A DNA stretch of 64,000 nucleotides from Ampullaceana balthica (taxonomy: Eukaryota; Mollusca; Gastropoda; Lymnaeidae): the NCBI GenBank assembly GCA_944989445.1, contig CALYLW010000014.1, forward strand, positions 3,820,970 through 3,884,969. Direction: 5' to 3'. The translations under genes were made by a program, and so were the position numbers. How positions within the stretch are numbered: the stretch's first letter is position 1; every line of letters begins with the position of its first letter. The notes under the pieces were generated by a model, which worked only from the letters and a program-made list of their open reading frames with translations, was not told the DNA's origin and did no database searches. Shown one piece after another: positions 48,301-55,211 of this stretch.

Positions 48301-49373
48301 ACCTTTCTCTGAGAAAATCGATCAATTCTTTTGTCGAAGTCTGGCCATGTTTCATGTTATGATACAGAGCAAAGTATCCATTGTTCTTGGGACCCTAAAA
48401 GTATTAAATTTTGAAAGAGGTGACAATGTAACAATCTTACAAAAATACTAGTACAATTTTTCTTAAATAAAATATAAAGTTATAAAGTAAAGTCAAGACC
48501 TGGCTCATTTAGTATTTAGCTTCTTTGAAAAAAATTGTGATACAGTTAGAATTAGAGTTTATCAATATTATAATTATATGTAATGTAAACTAAAATTGGA
48601 ATTTTCAAACTATTATAAATTATAATAATTTTAAATTAAGAATGTATTTGTAATAAATAAGAAATTTTAAAGTATTAAAATTAATATTGGTAAGTAGTAA
48701 GTAGTAAGTATTAGTATTAGTGTATTAGTATTAGTAACAGAATTTAGAATCATTGACAATGATAATTGTAATTATATCATAAATCATTTTCATGAATCAT
48801 GTTATTTATTGTTATGATGTTAAACGTTTGGTACTAAACGTTTTTACTGATACTGGCATGTAGTAGTTTCAATTACTTAAAGAATCTAACGAAAGTGAAT
48901 TTGCATGTGACTATGTGAATATCAATTTTAATTAATGTTTTATTTATTTGTAGGACAGGAGACAGGAGGTGTGTCGACAGGATTACTTCCGGTTTCAAGT
49001 ACTATTCACAAATAATTACTAATAATATTTGATATGATTGCATCGTATTTTTAAATTATTGCTTAATTTTAAATGTGAAAGAAATTTAATTAGTTTTATT
49101 ATCGCTAATAAAAAGTATTTTAACAATAAGAATTCAACGAAAGTAGTATAATCTTCAAAGTAAAGTAGACACTCTCGGCTAAGTATGAAAAATGACAACT
49201 CCCTTTTCATTACTACTGCAGCTTAAGTTAACTGAAGGTAAATTTGGGAACTCACTCCACTGTTCATCTTAAAAGGCAAGGACTAGTTTCCCAAAAATGA
49301 TTATATACCTATTACACAAATTCAAATAAAACATGTAAAAACGTACCCAAAAGTGGTCAGCAAACGTAGTCAT
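24342..49373 (-). CDS. FCHO2: F-BAR domain only protein (FCHO1/2 homologue), 27 coding exons
   Basis: A membrane-bending endocytic adaptor that acts at the inner plasma membrane at the start of clathrin-mediated endocytosis. The hand-built model (exons listed separately) has GT-AG junctions throughout, consistent phases and 2694 nt, giving 897 residues; human FCHO1 and FCHO2 are 889 and 810. F-BAR spans about 1-262 ([12 protein letters not shown] near the start, [11 protein letters not shown] at the end). A Lys-rich stretch lies at about 342-365, a [14 protein letters not shown] acidic-serine cluster near 404, a clathrin-box-like LLNLD at 484-488, and a mu-homology domain at about 620-892 ([18 protein letters not shown] through [11 protein letters not shown]). 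In this family the mu-homology domain binds Eps15/intersectin and cargo, and the linker activates AP2. It starts at ATG 49373 with MTTFADHFW. Introns are full of transposons, yet the frame is unbroken. FCHO1 against FCHO2 is not separable here, since invertebrates usually have one gene. Confidence 0.95.
24620..24849 (-). CDS. FCHO2: FCHO exon 26
   Basis: Residues 807-884 ([33 protein letters not shown]), the end of the mu-homology domain. The donor GTATGC allows splicing to exon 27. If unspliced, the frame reads four more residues (MHKC) to TAA at 24603-24605, giving an 888-residue form. Confidence 0.95.
25287..25489 (-). CDS. FCHO2: FCHO exon 25
   Basis: Residues 740-807 ([31 protein letters not shown]), matching the vertebrate TTDLRVDYKYNPEAM. 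Phase 0 to 2, donor GTTAGT. Confidence 0.96.
25638..25770 (-). CDS. FCHO2: FCHO exon 24
   Basis: Residues 695-739, ending [13 protein letters not shown] (vertebrate AASYYNVDILKYQ). Phase 2 to 0, donor GTTAGT. Confidence 0.96.
26106..26261 (-). CDS. FCHO2: FCHO exon 23
   Basis: Residues 643-695 ([20 protein letters not shown]), matching the family GDMTMSFPSGIIKVFTSNPTP. Phase 2 to 2, donor GTAAGT. Confidence 0.96.
26430..26623 (-). CDS. FCHO2: FCHO exon 22 (start of mu-homology domain)
   Basis: Residues 579-643. Contains [11 protein letters not shown] and [20 protein letters not shown], nearly the vertebrate PVAVALTESVNAYFKGAD. The mu-homology domain starts at about residue 620. Phase 0 to 2. 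Confidence 0.97.
26931..27687. repeat. large inverted repeat in FCHO intron 21
   Basis: The arms 26931-27125 and 27492-27687 are reverse complements over about 190 bp, with an estimated 80-90% identity by eye. Shared strings include CTAGATGGCTATGGTCACTA and the arm-end TACTTGTTTTTTATC. The ~365-bp centre is GC-richer near 27145-27270. It could be a foldback transposon or MITE, or two inverted copies of one element. The transcript could fold into a long hairpin. Confidence 0.8.
27812..27999. mobile_element. hAT MITE (CAGTGTTTCTCAA ends)
   Basis: A 188-bp element with ends CAGTGTTTCTCAATTATT and TTTGAGAAACACTG and a perfect 8-bp TSD GTTTAGAG (27804-27811, 28000-28007). C-rich tracts sit near both ends. 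A second copy in the opposite orientation is at 34073-34272. It lies in FCHO intron 21. Confidence 0.92.
28351..28484 (-). CDS. FCHO2: FCHO exon 21 (Pro-rich linker)
   Basis: Residues 534-578, with NFADFTNQS and a Pro-rich [20 protein letters not shown] that could bind SH3 partners (inference). Phase 1 to 0. The 1.7-kb intron that follows holds a MITE and a large inverted repeat. Confidence 0.9.
30624..30793 (-). CDS. FCHO2: FCHO exon 20 (clathrin-box-like motif)
   Basis: Residues 477-534, opening [24 protein letters not shown] fits the clathrin-box pattern L-hydrophobic-x-hydrophobic-D/E. The rest is Ser/Thr/Pro-rich disordered linker. Donor GTAAGT, phase 2 to 1. Confidence 0.9.
31015..31082 (-). 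CDS. FCHO2: FCHO exon 19
   Basis: Residues 455-477, [20 protein letters not shown]: basic and serine-rich linker with possible phosphosites. Acceptor TTTGCAG, donor GTAAGA, phase 0 to 2. Confidence 0.88.
31763..31900. repeat. 68-bp tandem duplication
   Basis: Two virtually identical 68-bp copies beginning ATGTTGTTAATGGCAACTTA, in FCHO intron 18. The near-perfect identity suggests a recent event and a likely length polymorphism. Confidence 0.93.
32494..32621 (-). CDS. FCHO2: FCHO exon 18
   Basis: Residues 412-454 ([14 protein letters not shown], then [20 protein letters not shown]), matching the vertebrate KKYRIEIKPMHP ... LDELKVSIGNITLSPA. Phase 1 to 0. Confidence 0.94.
32848..32898 (-). 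CDS. FCHO2: FCHO exon 17
   Basis: Residues 395-412, [16 protein letters not shown], the acidic-serine cluster seen in FCHO2 (YSSSDSDSEDEE), a likely CK2 target. The acceptor after CACAAAAAAG was chosen because only it keeps the frame; a second AG 13 nt downstream would shift it. Confidence 0.85.
33105..34663. mobile_element. long pogo-like element in FCHO intron 16
   Basis: Ends CAGTCGAACCCGGTTAAGTC and GTTAAGTGGGTTCGACTG, flanked by TA (33103-33104, 34664-34665). Shares the ATATGGCGGCAAAATATTAA block and the CAGCGCTGAGAGCTGAACGC / TGACGTCA modules (about 33945-34060 and 34300-34470) with the copy at 13194-14962. A hAT MITE is nested at 34073-34272. No transposase was seen. Confidence 0.88.
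34073..34272. mobile_element. hAT MITE (CAGTGTTTCTCAA ends), nested
   Basis: A 200-bp element with ends CAGTGTTTCTCAAATAG and ACTGAGAAACACTG, in inverted orientation relative to the copy at 27812-27999. The flanks TCTTGGTT and CCATGGTT match at 6 of 8, so the TSD has decayed. Nested within the pogo-like element at 33105-34663. Confidence 0.82.
34832..34886 (-). CDS. FCHO2: FCHO exon 16
   Basis: Residues 377-395, [18 protein letters not shown], matching the vertebrate NIPDVDEEGYSIKPE. Donor GTATCC, phase 0 to 1. A 1.56-kb pogo-like element lies in the next intron. Confidence 0.93.
35061..35082 (-). CDS. FCHO2: FCHO exon 15 (22-nt microexon)
   Basis: Residues 369-376, EAENQDP. Acceptor CATTTCAG, donor GTAAGT. 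Needed to bring phase 2 to phase 0 before the conserved DEEGY exon. Confidence 0.8.
35727..35811 (-). CDS. FCHO2: FCHO exon 14 (polybasic)
   Basis: Residues 341-369, [19 protein letters not shown] and acidic residues. The donor GTAGGT overlaps an in-frame TAG that would end translation if the intron were kept. The basic run matches the position of the RKRKTF segment after vertebrate FCHO2 F-BAR and probably touches acidic lipid or AP2 (inference). Phase 1 to 2. Confidence 0.85.
38322..38405 (-). CDS. FCHO2: FCHO exon 13 (84-nt, possible cassette)
   Basis: Residues 313-341, including [20 protein letters not shown]. Acceptor GTGTTTTCAG, donor GTAAAC, phase 1 to 1. Clearly GC-richer than the surrounding intron. 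Skipping it, or it with exon 12, keeps the frame. Confidence 0.75.
40218..40253 (-). CDS. FCHO2: FCHO exon 12 (36-nt, possible cassette)
   Basis: Residues 301-313, [12 protein letters not shown]. Acceptor AATTTACAG, donor GTAATT, phase 1 to 1, so skipping keeps the frame. It is not conserved enough to check by homology; it is supported by splice sites and open frame only. Confidence 0.65.
40678..41428. mobile_element. pogo-like element in FCHO intron 11
   Basis: Ends CAGTTGAACCTGGTCATGTC and GATAACCGGGTTCAACTG over 751 bp. TA is present on the left (40676-40677) but the right flank is GA, so the TSD has decayed. It is more diverged than the copies at 9962 and 33105, suggesting an older insertion. 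Confidence 0.8.
42076..42186 (-). CDS. FCHO2: FCHO exon 11
   Basis: Residues 264-301, starting [10 protein letters not shown], like the IEFEE segment after the vertebrate F-BAR. Acceptor TTTTTTCCCCAG, donor GTATTC, phase 1 to 1. Confidence 0.9.
43238..43261. repeat. GC-rich 9-bp hairpin
   Basis: GCCGGTCCT and AGGACCGGC form a perfect 9-bp stem with a 6-bp GGGCCT loop in AT-rich intron 10. Most likely part of an old MITE; no function is inferred. Confidence 0.6.
43429..43525 (-). CDS. FCHO2: FCHO exon 10
   Basis: Residues 232-264 (VHQEFKQNC, then [12 protein letters not shown]), which closes the F-BAR domain. Phase 0 to 1. A truncated pogo/Tigger-like end lies just upstream, at 43560-43646. 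Confidence 0.95.
43560..43646. mobile_element. truncated pogo/Tigger-like terminus
   Basis: The minus strand begins CAGTGGTACCTCGAGATACG after a TA, a style of end common in pogo/Tigger MITEs. The other end is missing. It lies within 50 bp of the FCHO exon 10 acceptor. Confidence 0.55.
43866..43964 (-). CDS. FCHO2: FCHO exon 9
   Basis: Residues 199-231 ([20 protein letters not shown]), F-BAR. Acceptor TTTTTTGCAG, donor GTAACA, phase 0 to 0. Confidence 0.94.
44085..44651. mobile_element. DNA transposon with ACCGTATATA ends, FCHO intron 8
   Basis: The left end is ACCGTATATATTCGTTCGC and the right end AAGTATAAACGGT, with AATT on both sides (44081-44084, 44652-44655) as a likely 4-bp TSD. Subterminal repeats GTCGGCTTACGAGCGGGT and GTCGGCTTGCGAGCGGGT face each other. 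No coding sequence. Superfamily not assigned. Confidence 0.75.
45077..45156 (-). CDS. FCHO2: FCHO exon 8
   Basis: Residues 172-198 ([20 protein letters not shown]), F-BAR. Acceptor CCCCATAG, donor GTAAGT, ends in phase 0. Confidence 0.93.
45324..45348 (-). CDS. FCHO2: FCHO exon 7 (25-nt microexon)
   Basis: Residues 164-172, AEVKYKKA, matching the family AAVKSKKA. At 25 nt it is very short. Acceptor TTCTTCAG, donor GTAAGT, phase 0 to 1. Confidence 0.9.
45622..45702 (-). CDS. FCHO2: FCHO exon 6
   Basis: Residues 137-163 ([20 protein letters not shown]), the F-BAR CVEQERL region. Phase 0 to 0, donor GTAAGA. Confidence 0.94.
45824..45895 (-). CDS. FCHO2: FCHO exon 5
   Basis: Residues 113-136 ([18 protein letters not shown]), matching the family EAVQTIQ region. 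Phase 0 to 0, acceptor TTAACAG, donor GTAATT. Confidence 0.94.
46218..46359 (-). CDS. FCHO2: FCHO exon 4
   Basis: Residues 65-112, F-BAR ([20 protein letters not shown]). The preceding 1.66-kb intron holds a decayed LINE and a MITE. Donor GTAATG, ends in phase 0. Confidence 0.95.
46805..47080 (+). pseudogene. decayed LINE reverse-transcriptase fragment
   Basis: The plus-strand translation includes [11 protein letters not shown] and [15 protein letters not shown], the reverse-transcriptase F-A-D-D active-site region (FADD codons at 46962-46973), broken by stops. Sequence to about 47480 may be its C-terminal continuation. It lies in FCHO intron 3, antisense to the gene. Confidence 0.72.
47592..47852. 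mobile_element. GGGCCGTCC-family MITE, 261 bp
   Basis: The left end is AGGCCGTCCATAAAGTATGT and the right end CGTGACGTACTTTATGGACG and GCCCC. The 4-bp TSD TATG is present (47588-47591, 47853-47856). CCCCCTGTCACA boxes face each other. It is the short, non-autonomous form of the family of the 8.5-kb element at 49942-58429. Confidence 0.88.
48022..48096 (-). CDS. FCHO2: FCHO exon 3
   Basis: Residues 40-65 ([16 protein letters not shown]), F-BAR helix 2. Acceptor CTCTCTCAG, donor GTGAGT, phase 2 to 2. Confidence 0.93.
48303..48394 (-). CDS. FCHO2: FCHO exon 2
   Basis: Residues 10-40, containing the F-BAR hallmark [19 protein letters not shown]. Acceptor TTTTAG, donor GTTTGC, ends in phase 2. 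Confidence 0.95.
49347..49373 (-). CDS. FCHO2: FCHO exon 1 (start codon)
   Basis: Residues 1-9, MTTFADHFW, aligned with the VENFW start of vertebrate FCHO2. The donor is GTACGT. ATG was chosen because the next exon continues the family sequence in phase 0. Any upstream 5' UTR must lie within about 250 bp before repeat DNA begins. Confidence 0.9.
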
Positions 49374-49639
49374 TTTGCCTTCAAAACAAATATCTGCATC
49401 TAGCCATGAAGATTTTTAGATGGCGTTTATTTTGATTCATAGCGCATGTCAACGGGGAGATAAGCCAAATCATACTTCCTATTTCTCCCTGAGAATTTTT
49501 TTTTAAAAAACAATCCCTTATTATTTCTAGCCTTTGTCGGAAATATGCATACTTTGTTGCTGCTTGGTGCTGATACTTGATTTGGGGGGGTGGGTGGGGG
49601 GAGGAGAGGGAGAAAAATCTGGTCACTGACCTAACTTAT
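49374..49639 (-). promoter_or_regulatory. FCHO 5' flank, presumed promoter region
   Basis: About 250 bp between the FCHO start codon and the LINE. It must hold the 5' UTR and core promoter unless non-coding 5' exons lie beyond the transposon nest. No TATA box or initiator stands out. A G-rich tract is at about 49578-49612. Confidence 0.35.
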
Positions 49640-49937
49640 CTTATCAAACACAAATGGGCTTATGCATCAGACAGCAAAATCTTACAAAGAGACTTAGATG
49701 ATTTAATAAAATGGGAAACTAAATGGAGTATGTCTTTCCACCCAGAAAAGTGTCGACTGTTATTGTTATGAGTAACAAAGAAAAAGAAACAAATAAATTC
49801 AAAATATTGTATACACGGAAAACATCTAATCCAAACTAAAGATGCAAAATATTTAGGAGTAATAATAAATGAGAAACTATCATGGAATCACCATGTCATG
49901 TCATGTCAATGAAGTTATTAAAAAATCAAACAAAACC
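49640..49937 (+). pseudogene. LINE reverse transcriptase, 5' part
   Basis: Plus-strand translation reads SDSKILQRDLDDLIKWETKW, SMSFHPEKC and KYLGVIINEKLSWN, the thumb-proximal region of jockey/CR1-type LINE reverse transcriptases. The 5' end is truncated. The ORF resumes in frame after the big insertion (KTLGFINETF spans the target site), so this and 58434-58985 are one element. Confidence 0.85.
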
Positions 49938-50149
49938 TTAGGGGCCGTCCATAAAGTACGTCACACTATTTTGGACCATTTTTGAACCCCCCTGCCTCCC
50001 TGTCAGAAACTGTCATAAATCTCGGGACAAAGTACGTCACACTTTCGATTTTAAAAAAAAATTAACACCAAATTAACATATTTAATTTAATACTTTAAAA
50101 AACACTACACTATTAAACTGTATTAAAATATAAAATTTCCACTTAAAAG

Positions 50150-50399
50150 TAGGGATGTACCGGATTCAAAATTTTGAAATCTGGCTCCAGCCGGATTTAT
50201 GATGTGAAATCCGACTTGAGCCGAAGTCAGACTTGTTAAAATGGCCGGATTCCGGATTTGCCGGAGCCATTATGAATATATATAAATTAGGGCTCTATCA
50301 GCCAGCCGGATATATGAAGTGAAATCCTGTCGGAGCCGAAGCCGGATTTGTAAATATAGCCGGATTCCGGAGCTTGAGCCGAAATCCAATACACCCCTA
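50150..50399. mobile_element. hAT MITE (TAGGGATG ends)
   Basis: A 250-bp element with ends TAGGGATGTACCGGATTC and GAAATCCAATACACCCCTA and a perfect 8-bp TSD CTTAAAAG (50142-50149, 50400-50407). The inside is packed with GCCGGAT repeats. Nested in the 8.5-kb transposon. Confidence 0.92.
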
Positions 50400-50584
50400 C
50401 TTAAAAGAACTATCAGATTATTAAAATGACTTTAATAGTAGAATAGTTAATTGTCAACAGTTGTCACAGTTATTCAATGAAACAGTAACTCAATCCAGAT
50501 CGAATTTGAGAACAAAATTGCAAAAATTTGACTTGACAATTTTATAACACACATCATTTATCTGCTACCTTTTCATATACAATA

Positions 50585-50669
50585 GGTGAGGTCAAGTTTT
50601 AGATACTCTTCCGATTGTGTAATCCATTGACACAGAATAAGAAGTAGATTAGCGAAACTTGACCTCACC
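50585..50669. repeat. 85-bp inverted repeat
   Basis: GGTGAGGTCAAGTTT and its exact reverse complement AAACTTGACCTCACC bound an 85-bp stretch. It may be a very short MITE or part of the host transposon. No clear TSD. Confidence 0.7.
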
Positions 50670-50895
50670 CAGTGATTAAATAATAAAAAGGAAACAAAAA
50701 ATTAGAATTTAAAAAATGCCTTATTGACAAATTATGTGACCAACTCTTGTGCTATATTGAATCTGTTTATTATGGTCCTATGAATTATGTTTCATTCAAA
50801 AATATTCACTGGACATCATCTTACAACGGTGAAGTGAAATGTTCATCCATAGTTACGACTGACATCAATCTTTCACCATCATCGTTTCCTGGAAG

Positions 50896-53800
50896 CAGGG
50901 CTGCCACCAGAAATTTTTTGGCCCCTGAAAACTGGGAACTTTGGGCCCCTCTGTGCTCCACATCTTGCCTATGCCTTTTCCCAGGTCCCCACATGCCAAA
51001 ATCCTTGAAATATGTATACAAAATGACCAAAATGTAGCTTACCCGACAGCGACAATGCTGGCTGCATTTATAAATACCAATACAAGCTATCTAGGGAGCA
51101 AGAATTTCCTACTGACTAACAAAAACACCACATATTTGCAACAACAAAAGCAGTAGTAGAATTTCTTTTTGTTTTATTCATTTATATAAACAAATTAACA
51201 ACAAAAGCAATCGTAAAAAAACAGTAATAAGTTTGTGTTCTATTCACTCATATGAAGTACATTTTTAAAAATTAGATCGTTCAATAAGAAATCATTTGAA
51301 GTGTAAAATTTCCTTCCTTGATGTTGAATGTTGCACCGTATACATTCTTCAAGTTAAGCAACTCGTCTTTCAAAAGGCTGGTAATATCACGTGGATATTT
51401 AACCACTACATCAGCACAAGAGGACGAGATTTCTTCAGAAGTCAGACTTCTAAAATTTAGAACTGGATTGAATAGTTTCCAGATCTTGTCCAAAACTTTG
51501 AACCGATGGTTCATCTGCCAAATCACAGAATCCAAAATGAAATACACAACATCTCTAGTGAACGTAGGTTCTGCTGATTCCTCGACCCCCCGCGACCTCT
51601 TGGGAATCATTGGACGTTTCGGAATCTGAACGGAAAGGTCTTGGCCTTTTGCCATGAAGCCGCGCCGTCTTCAGTTCTGTAGGAATTCCTAATTCTTTTT
51701 ATACATGCTGTGCTTCTGTGAAATCGTGCGGCAATTATCTCTCAACTGCTGCAATTAATTTGAGAGATCTTTGATGTTACGTGACGCAATTTCAAGTGAG
51801 ATTCCCTTTGATTGGAGTATCAGATTTATTTCATTGATGCACGTCAATTTTTTTAGCCATAATGCTGCCATCAACACTGCGGTGAAGGAAGAGAAATATA
51901 TTTTCAGTCCACGTGCTGCGCTTCTAATTTCATTTGTGTACTTAGTCGTGGACTGTCGCTAGAACAGGAAGAATGCTAGGCAACCTCTGAGCAATTGGAC
52001 GCAAGGCATCAACTCTTGAACTCAAGCGCGTGTCACTCAGATTATGCGGGGAGCATCTTGTTGATTCCAGCATGAGATTCCATCTTTCTGGACAAGAGGT
52101 GAATAATTTGTAGAGGTGATTCACGTTTCCAAAGAATATTATTGCATCTCTGCAACATGACGGAGCATTTACCCCGACCAGATCCAGTGTGTGAGCTGCA
52201 CATGGAGAGAATAGAGCAGCAGCATTCTTTTGTAAAATCCGCACTTGAACACCTTTCATTTTCCCCGCCGTTTGCGCCGTTGTCAAAACCCTGTTCTCGA
52301 CAATCTCTAAGATCAATTACATGTTCGTCTAAGCGTGAAATGAGTGTTTCTGTAATTTCTTCTCTTGTCTTCTGATTGCACGGGAAGAACTTTACAAATC
52401 TATCTTCTATTGACCATTTGTTCTCATCGCTTTAATAGACGTATAGTAAAATGAGAACATTTTTTTCTGTATGGGATACGTCAGGAGTAGCATCAACTAT
52501 AATGAAAAAATAAATTGCTTCCCTTCTTTCAAGCAAATCTTGTCTAGAACATTTTTCCCACATAAAGAAATGAATTCGTTTTGTGTCTTCCATGACAAAT
52601 AATGATTTCGCATTCTTTCACCATGCTCTTTCTTGTCTTTGATGCACTCTAAATGATGTTGCAGCAAAGAATCATAGTGAGATACGAGTTCTAGTAACCC
52701 CAGAAAGTTGCCATTGTGAGGGTTTCCTATGTCTTGAGATTCTCCGCAAAATACGAGTCCTCTGGAAGCCAGAAACAATGTAATATCCAAGAGTCTACGC
52801 AATAGGGCATTGAACTTGTCACTTTCAATTTGGAGACGCTGTTGAAAGCTGCTATCAATACTCAAGGCATATTTTAAGGCTAGTATGAATCTGGGTCATG
52901 GCGTCTTGTATTACGTCTGTTACTGATCACTCACACCAACGGTTATAAAATTATTATGATTCTAAAACCGTAATGACGATACCCTGTATACCGTACAGTA
53001 TACCAAGACTGCTCAAAAGTACATGGTCATAACACATCATAATACTTCGTACATTTCTTAATACCCTAACATTACTAATACAATTATCAATATATCATTA
53101 TATAACTAATATGTTGGGCACACTGCCACATAACATTGTAGGTACTTTGATAATAAATTGAGATGTTGTCATAAGCTCTAAAACATATATCATTTTGAAG
53201 GGCTAGCTCTAAGCTTTCTAAAAACACAAATTTCATCTTGAACAGAGTCGAGTTATCATTGTTTGAGTGAATCTTTTAAGCCCCTTGCATATACTATATA
53301 CCTTCTATACCCCTATACTATATACCTTCTATACCCCTATACTATATATTTACTATAAAATGATAACCCAATTTTTAAAACTTTTCACCCGTTTTGCAAA
53401 TAACTTTTTTTTAAATTTTAAAGATAATTGCACCTAATTTTCAGAAGACAATCACATTCTTATCTATAACATTATGAACAACTAACTCGATATTTTTTAA
53501 ATTGTATTTATTATTACTGTTAACAGTGCTAGAAGTAGCAGTGTAAATCAAAATCAATTTTCATTATTATTGCCAAAGTAAAGTCCTAAATTGTCGTAAT
53601 CATATTAAAATATTTTTTTTTCTTTTTGAAGTAACGGTGCATTTATTAATATTCTCGATTGAAATTTTAAAAATTTGTAATCATCTTATATTTAGAGATT
53701 GAAAATGATTGAGAATCACAACGGGAACCCCATAAACACAAAGAAGAAAATACGATCGGTGCCTTTTTTTTTGGTCGTAAAAGTGAAGAAAGAAATTTCA

Positions 53801-54124
53801 ATATTTACATCCACTCGAATAAGTGAGAGTCTCCGGAAGACATATATGTGACGTATTTGATGACTAAGTTATATTATTTTTAGAAAACTATGACGTAAAA
53901 CACGAAATTCCGAGGAACACCTTTAGCGAACCGTTCATTGTGCAGAAAAGTGTTTCCGTCAATTTTCGCTTTGAGCTAAATTTTTTAACTTTTTTGTGAT
54001 ATGTAGCTTGAATAATTTCCGAATATATGTCAGCATTATAAAACATTAAGCGTTGCTGATGGGGCCCCCCTTCCGTTGGGGCCCCTGAATAAATTCGTGG
54101 ATTCACCCCCTGGTGGCGGCCCTG
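50896..54124 (-). mobile_element. hAT element, DUF4371/ZMYM1-type, decayed
   Basis: Ends CAGGGCTGCCACCAG and GGTGGCGGCCCTG, with CTGGAAG on both outer sides (50889-50895, 54125-54131). The transposase reads on the minus strand in three pieces: 52865-52497 (GDN-like GESQDIGNPHNGNFLGLLEL), 52316-51942 (CAAHTLDLVGVNA) and 51655-51281. The final hAT dimerisation motif (AERSFS) was not found, so the C-terminus is lost. A 24-bp tandem repeat (TATACTATATACCTTC) is at about 53290-53350. Confidence 0.87.
51281..52865 (-). pseudogene. hAT transposase, DUF4371 family, broken
   Basis: Segments of a DUF4371 RNase-H-like hAT transposase separated by frameshifts and stops. Visible landmarks: HNGNFLGLLELVSHYD (N-terminal region), VENRVLTTAQTAGKMKGVQ and SPCAAHTLDLVGVN (the conserved CSxHxLNL-like site), and RFKVLDKIWKLFNPVLNF (towards the C-terminus). 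It belongs to the element at 50896-54124. Confidence 0.82.
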
Positions 54125-54132
54125 CTGGAAGG

Positions 54133-54600
54133 ATAATTGCAAACAGATCAACTCATCCTCATCTAGCCTACAACCGCCTCTGTATGTGCATTTTCCCTAT
54201 TGGCAATAACTGGCATGGGTTATCTTTGCCCTCTAGAAGCGATTCTCAAAGAACGGATGCGTTTTATCTGAGTTGATTCTTGAACAGTTTGGGTGGGAAC
54301 ATTCTCCTGAGTCCGAGCTCTGTGTTGTCTTGTATGTTTCTTCAACATTGTCTGTGAGGCAAAATATAAGTGACATACTTAGCAAATTCGATCAAGTACG
54401 CTGGTCTGCAAAGATGGACAATAAAGATCATATTGTTGTATTTTGAAAACTCCTGTTGATCTCGGCATCCTTTTTTTTTATATAATAAAAGGCTATGTTC
54501 TATTCCGGTCATCGATAGCGATTGGTCCCTCAAACACATATGACTCCTACAGCCAAGCATACTGAACACGTTTACGTAATCGTTCAAAACGAGTTATTTT
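54133..54600 (-). pseudogene. putative transposase of the 8.5-kb element, zinc-finger part
   Basis: On the minus strand the frame reads PRSTGVFKIQQYDLYCPSLQ, then TSVLDRIC, an in-frame stop, and VCHLYFASQTMLKKHTRQH. The pattern C-x2-C-x12-H-x3-H is a C2H2 zinc finger, with the stop between the two cysteines. It lies between the two hAT insertions and so belongs to the host transposon. The family is known to me only as uncharacterised zinc-finger proteins of invertebrate genomes, so the transposase role is inferred. Confidence 0.6.
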
Positions 54601-54889
54601 TGGTGCGGTATTTCTTCCAAGACTTTATTTTGAGTTATGCGCGTTGGGATTTATAGTAAAAAGCTCTGTTTTTACGAGTTATTTATTTTAACTACTAGCG
54701 TATCACCCGTCAAAAATGACGGAAGTTTTCGAAGTAAGTACACATCAGATTAAAAAATAACGTAATACAGAACTTTCATTTGTTTTATTTATTTTTATTT
54801 GATTCATTTATTATCATATTGAACAATTTTATGCGGAACGTTCGAAAATAGTTATTTTTGGTGCGCTGCTTTCTAAAATTAGTAGCGTG

Positions 54890-55203
54890 TTACATCCACA
54901 CACAGACGACGGGAATTATGTATATTGATGATTGATAATGAATAGTATTTTTGACGTGATGCACATGTATGCCGGTCGAGATGGCTGTTGGAGGGGAGTT
55001 ACAACATGCCCCCGATCGGTGGCGGAACGTCCTTGGACGGGCTTTGTTGCTCGTAATTTCATCAAATTTGAGAGTTTGCGCCACAAACAAGGAAATTTAT
55101 GAGAATCTGCATCTGCTCTTTCTGAAAATCTAAGTCTATCAGTTGTTTGGTTAATTGGGATTAGAGTAGGTAAGAATCTCGAAGGTAAAACGTTGAAATA
55201 TCA
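54890..55203 (-). pseudogene. putative transposase of the 8.5-kb element, middle part
   Basis: Minus-strand frame reading VLPSRFLPTLIPINQTTDRL, RFSERADADSHKFPCLWRKL and SNLMKLRATKPVQGRSATDR up to a stop near the 54.9-kb end. It continues directly, after one in-frame TGA, the segment at 58059-58240 when the hAT at 55212-58050 is ignored. Family unrecognised. Confidence 0.6.
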
Positions 55204-55211
55204 GCTTCGTA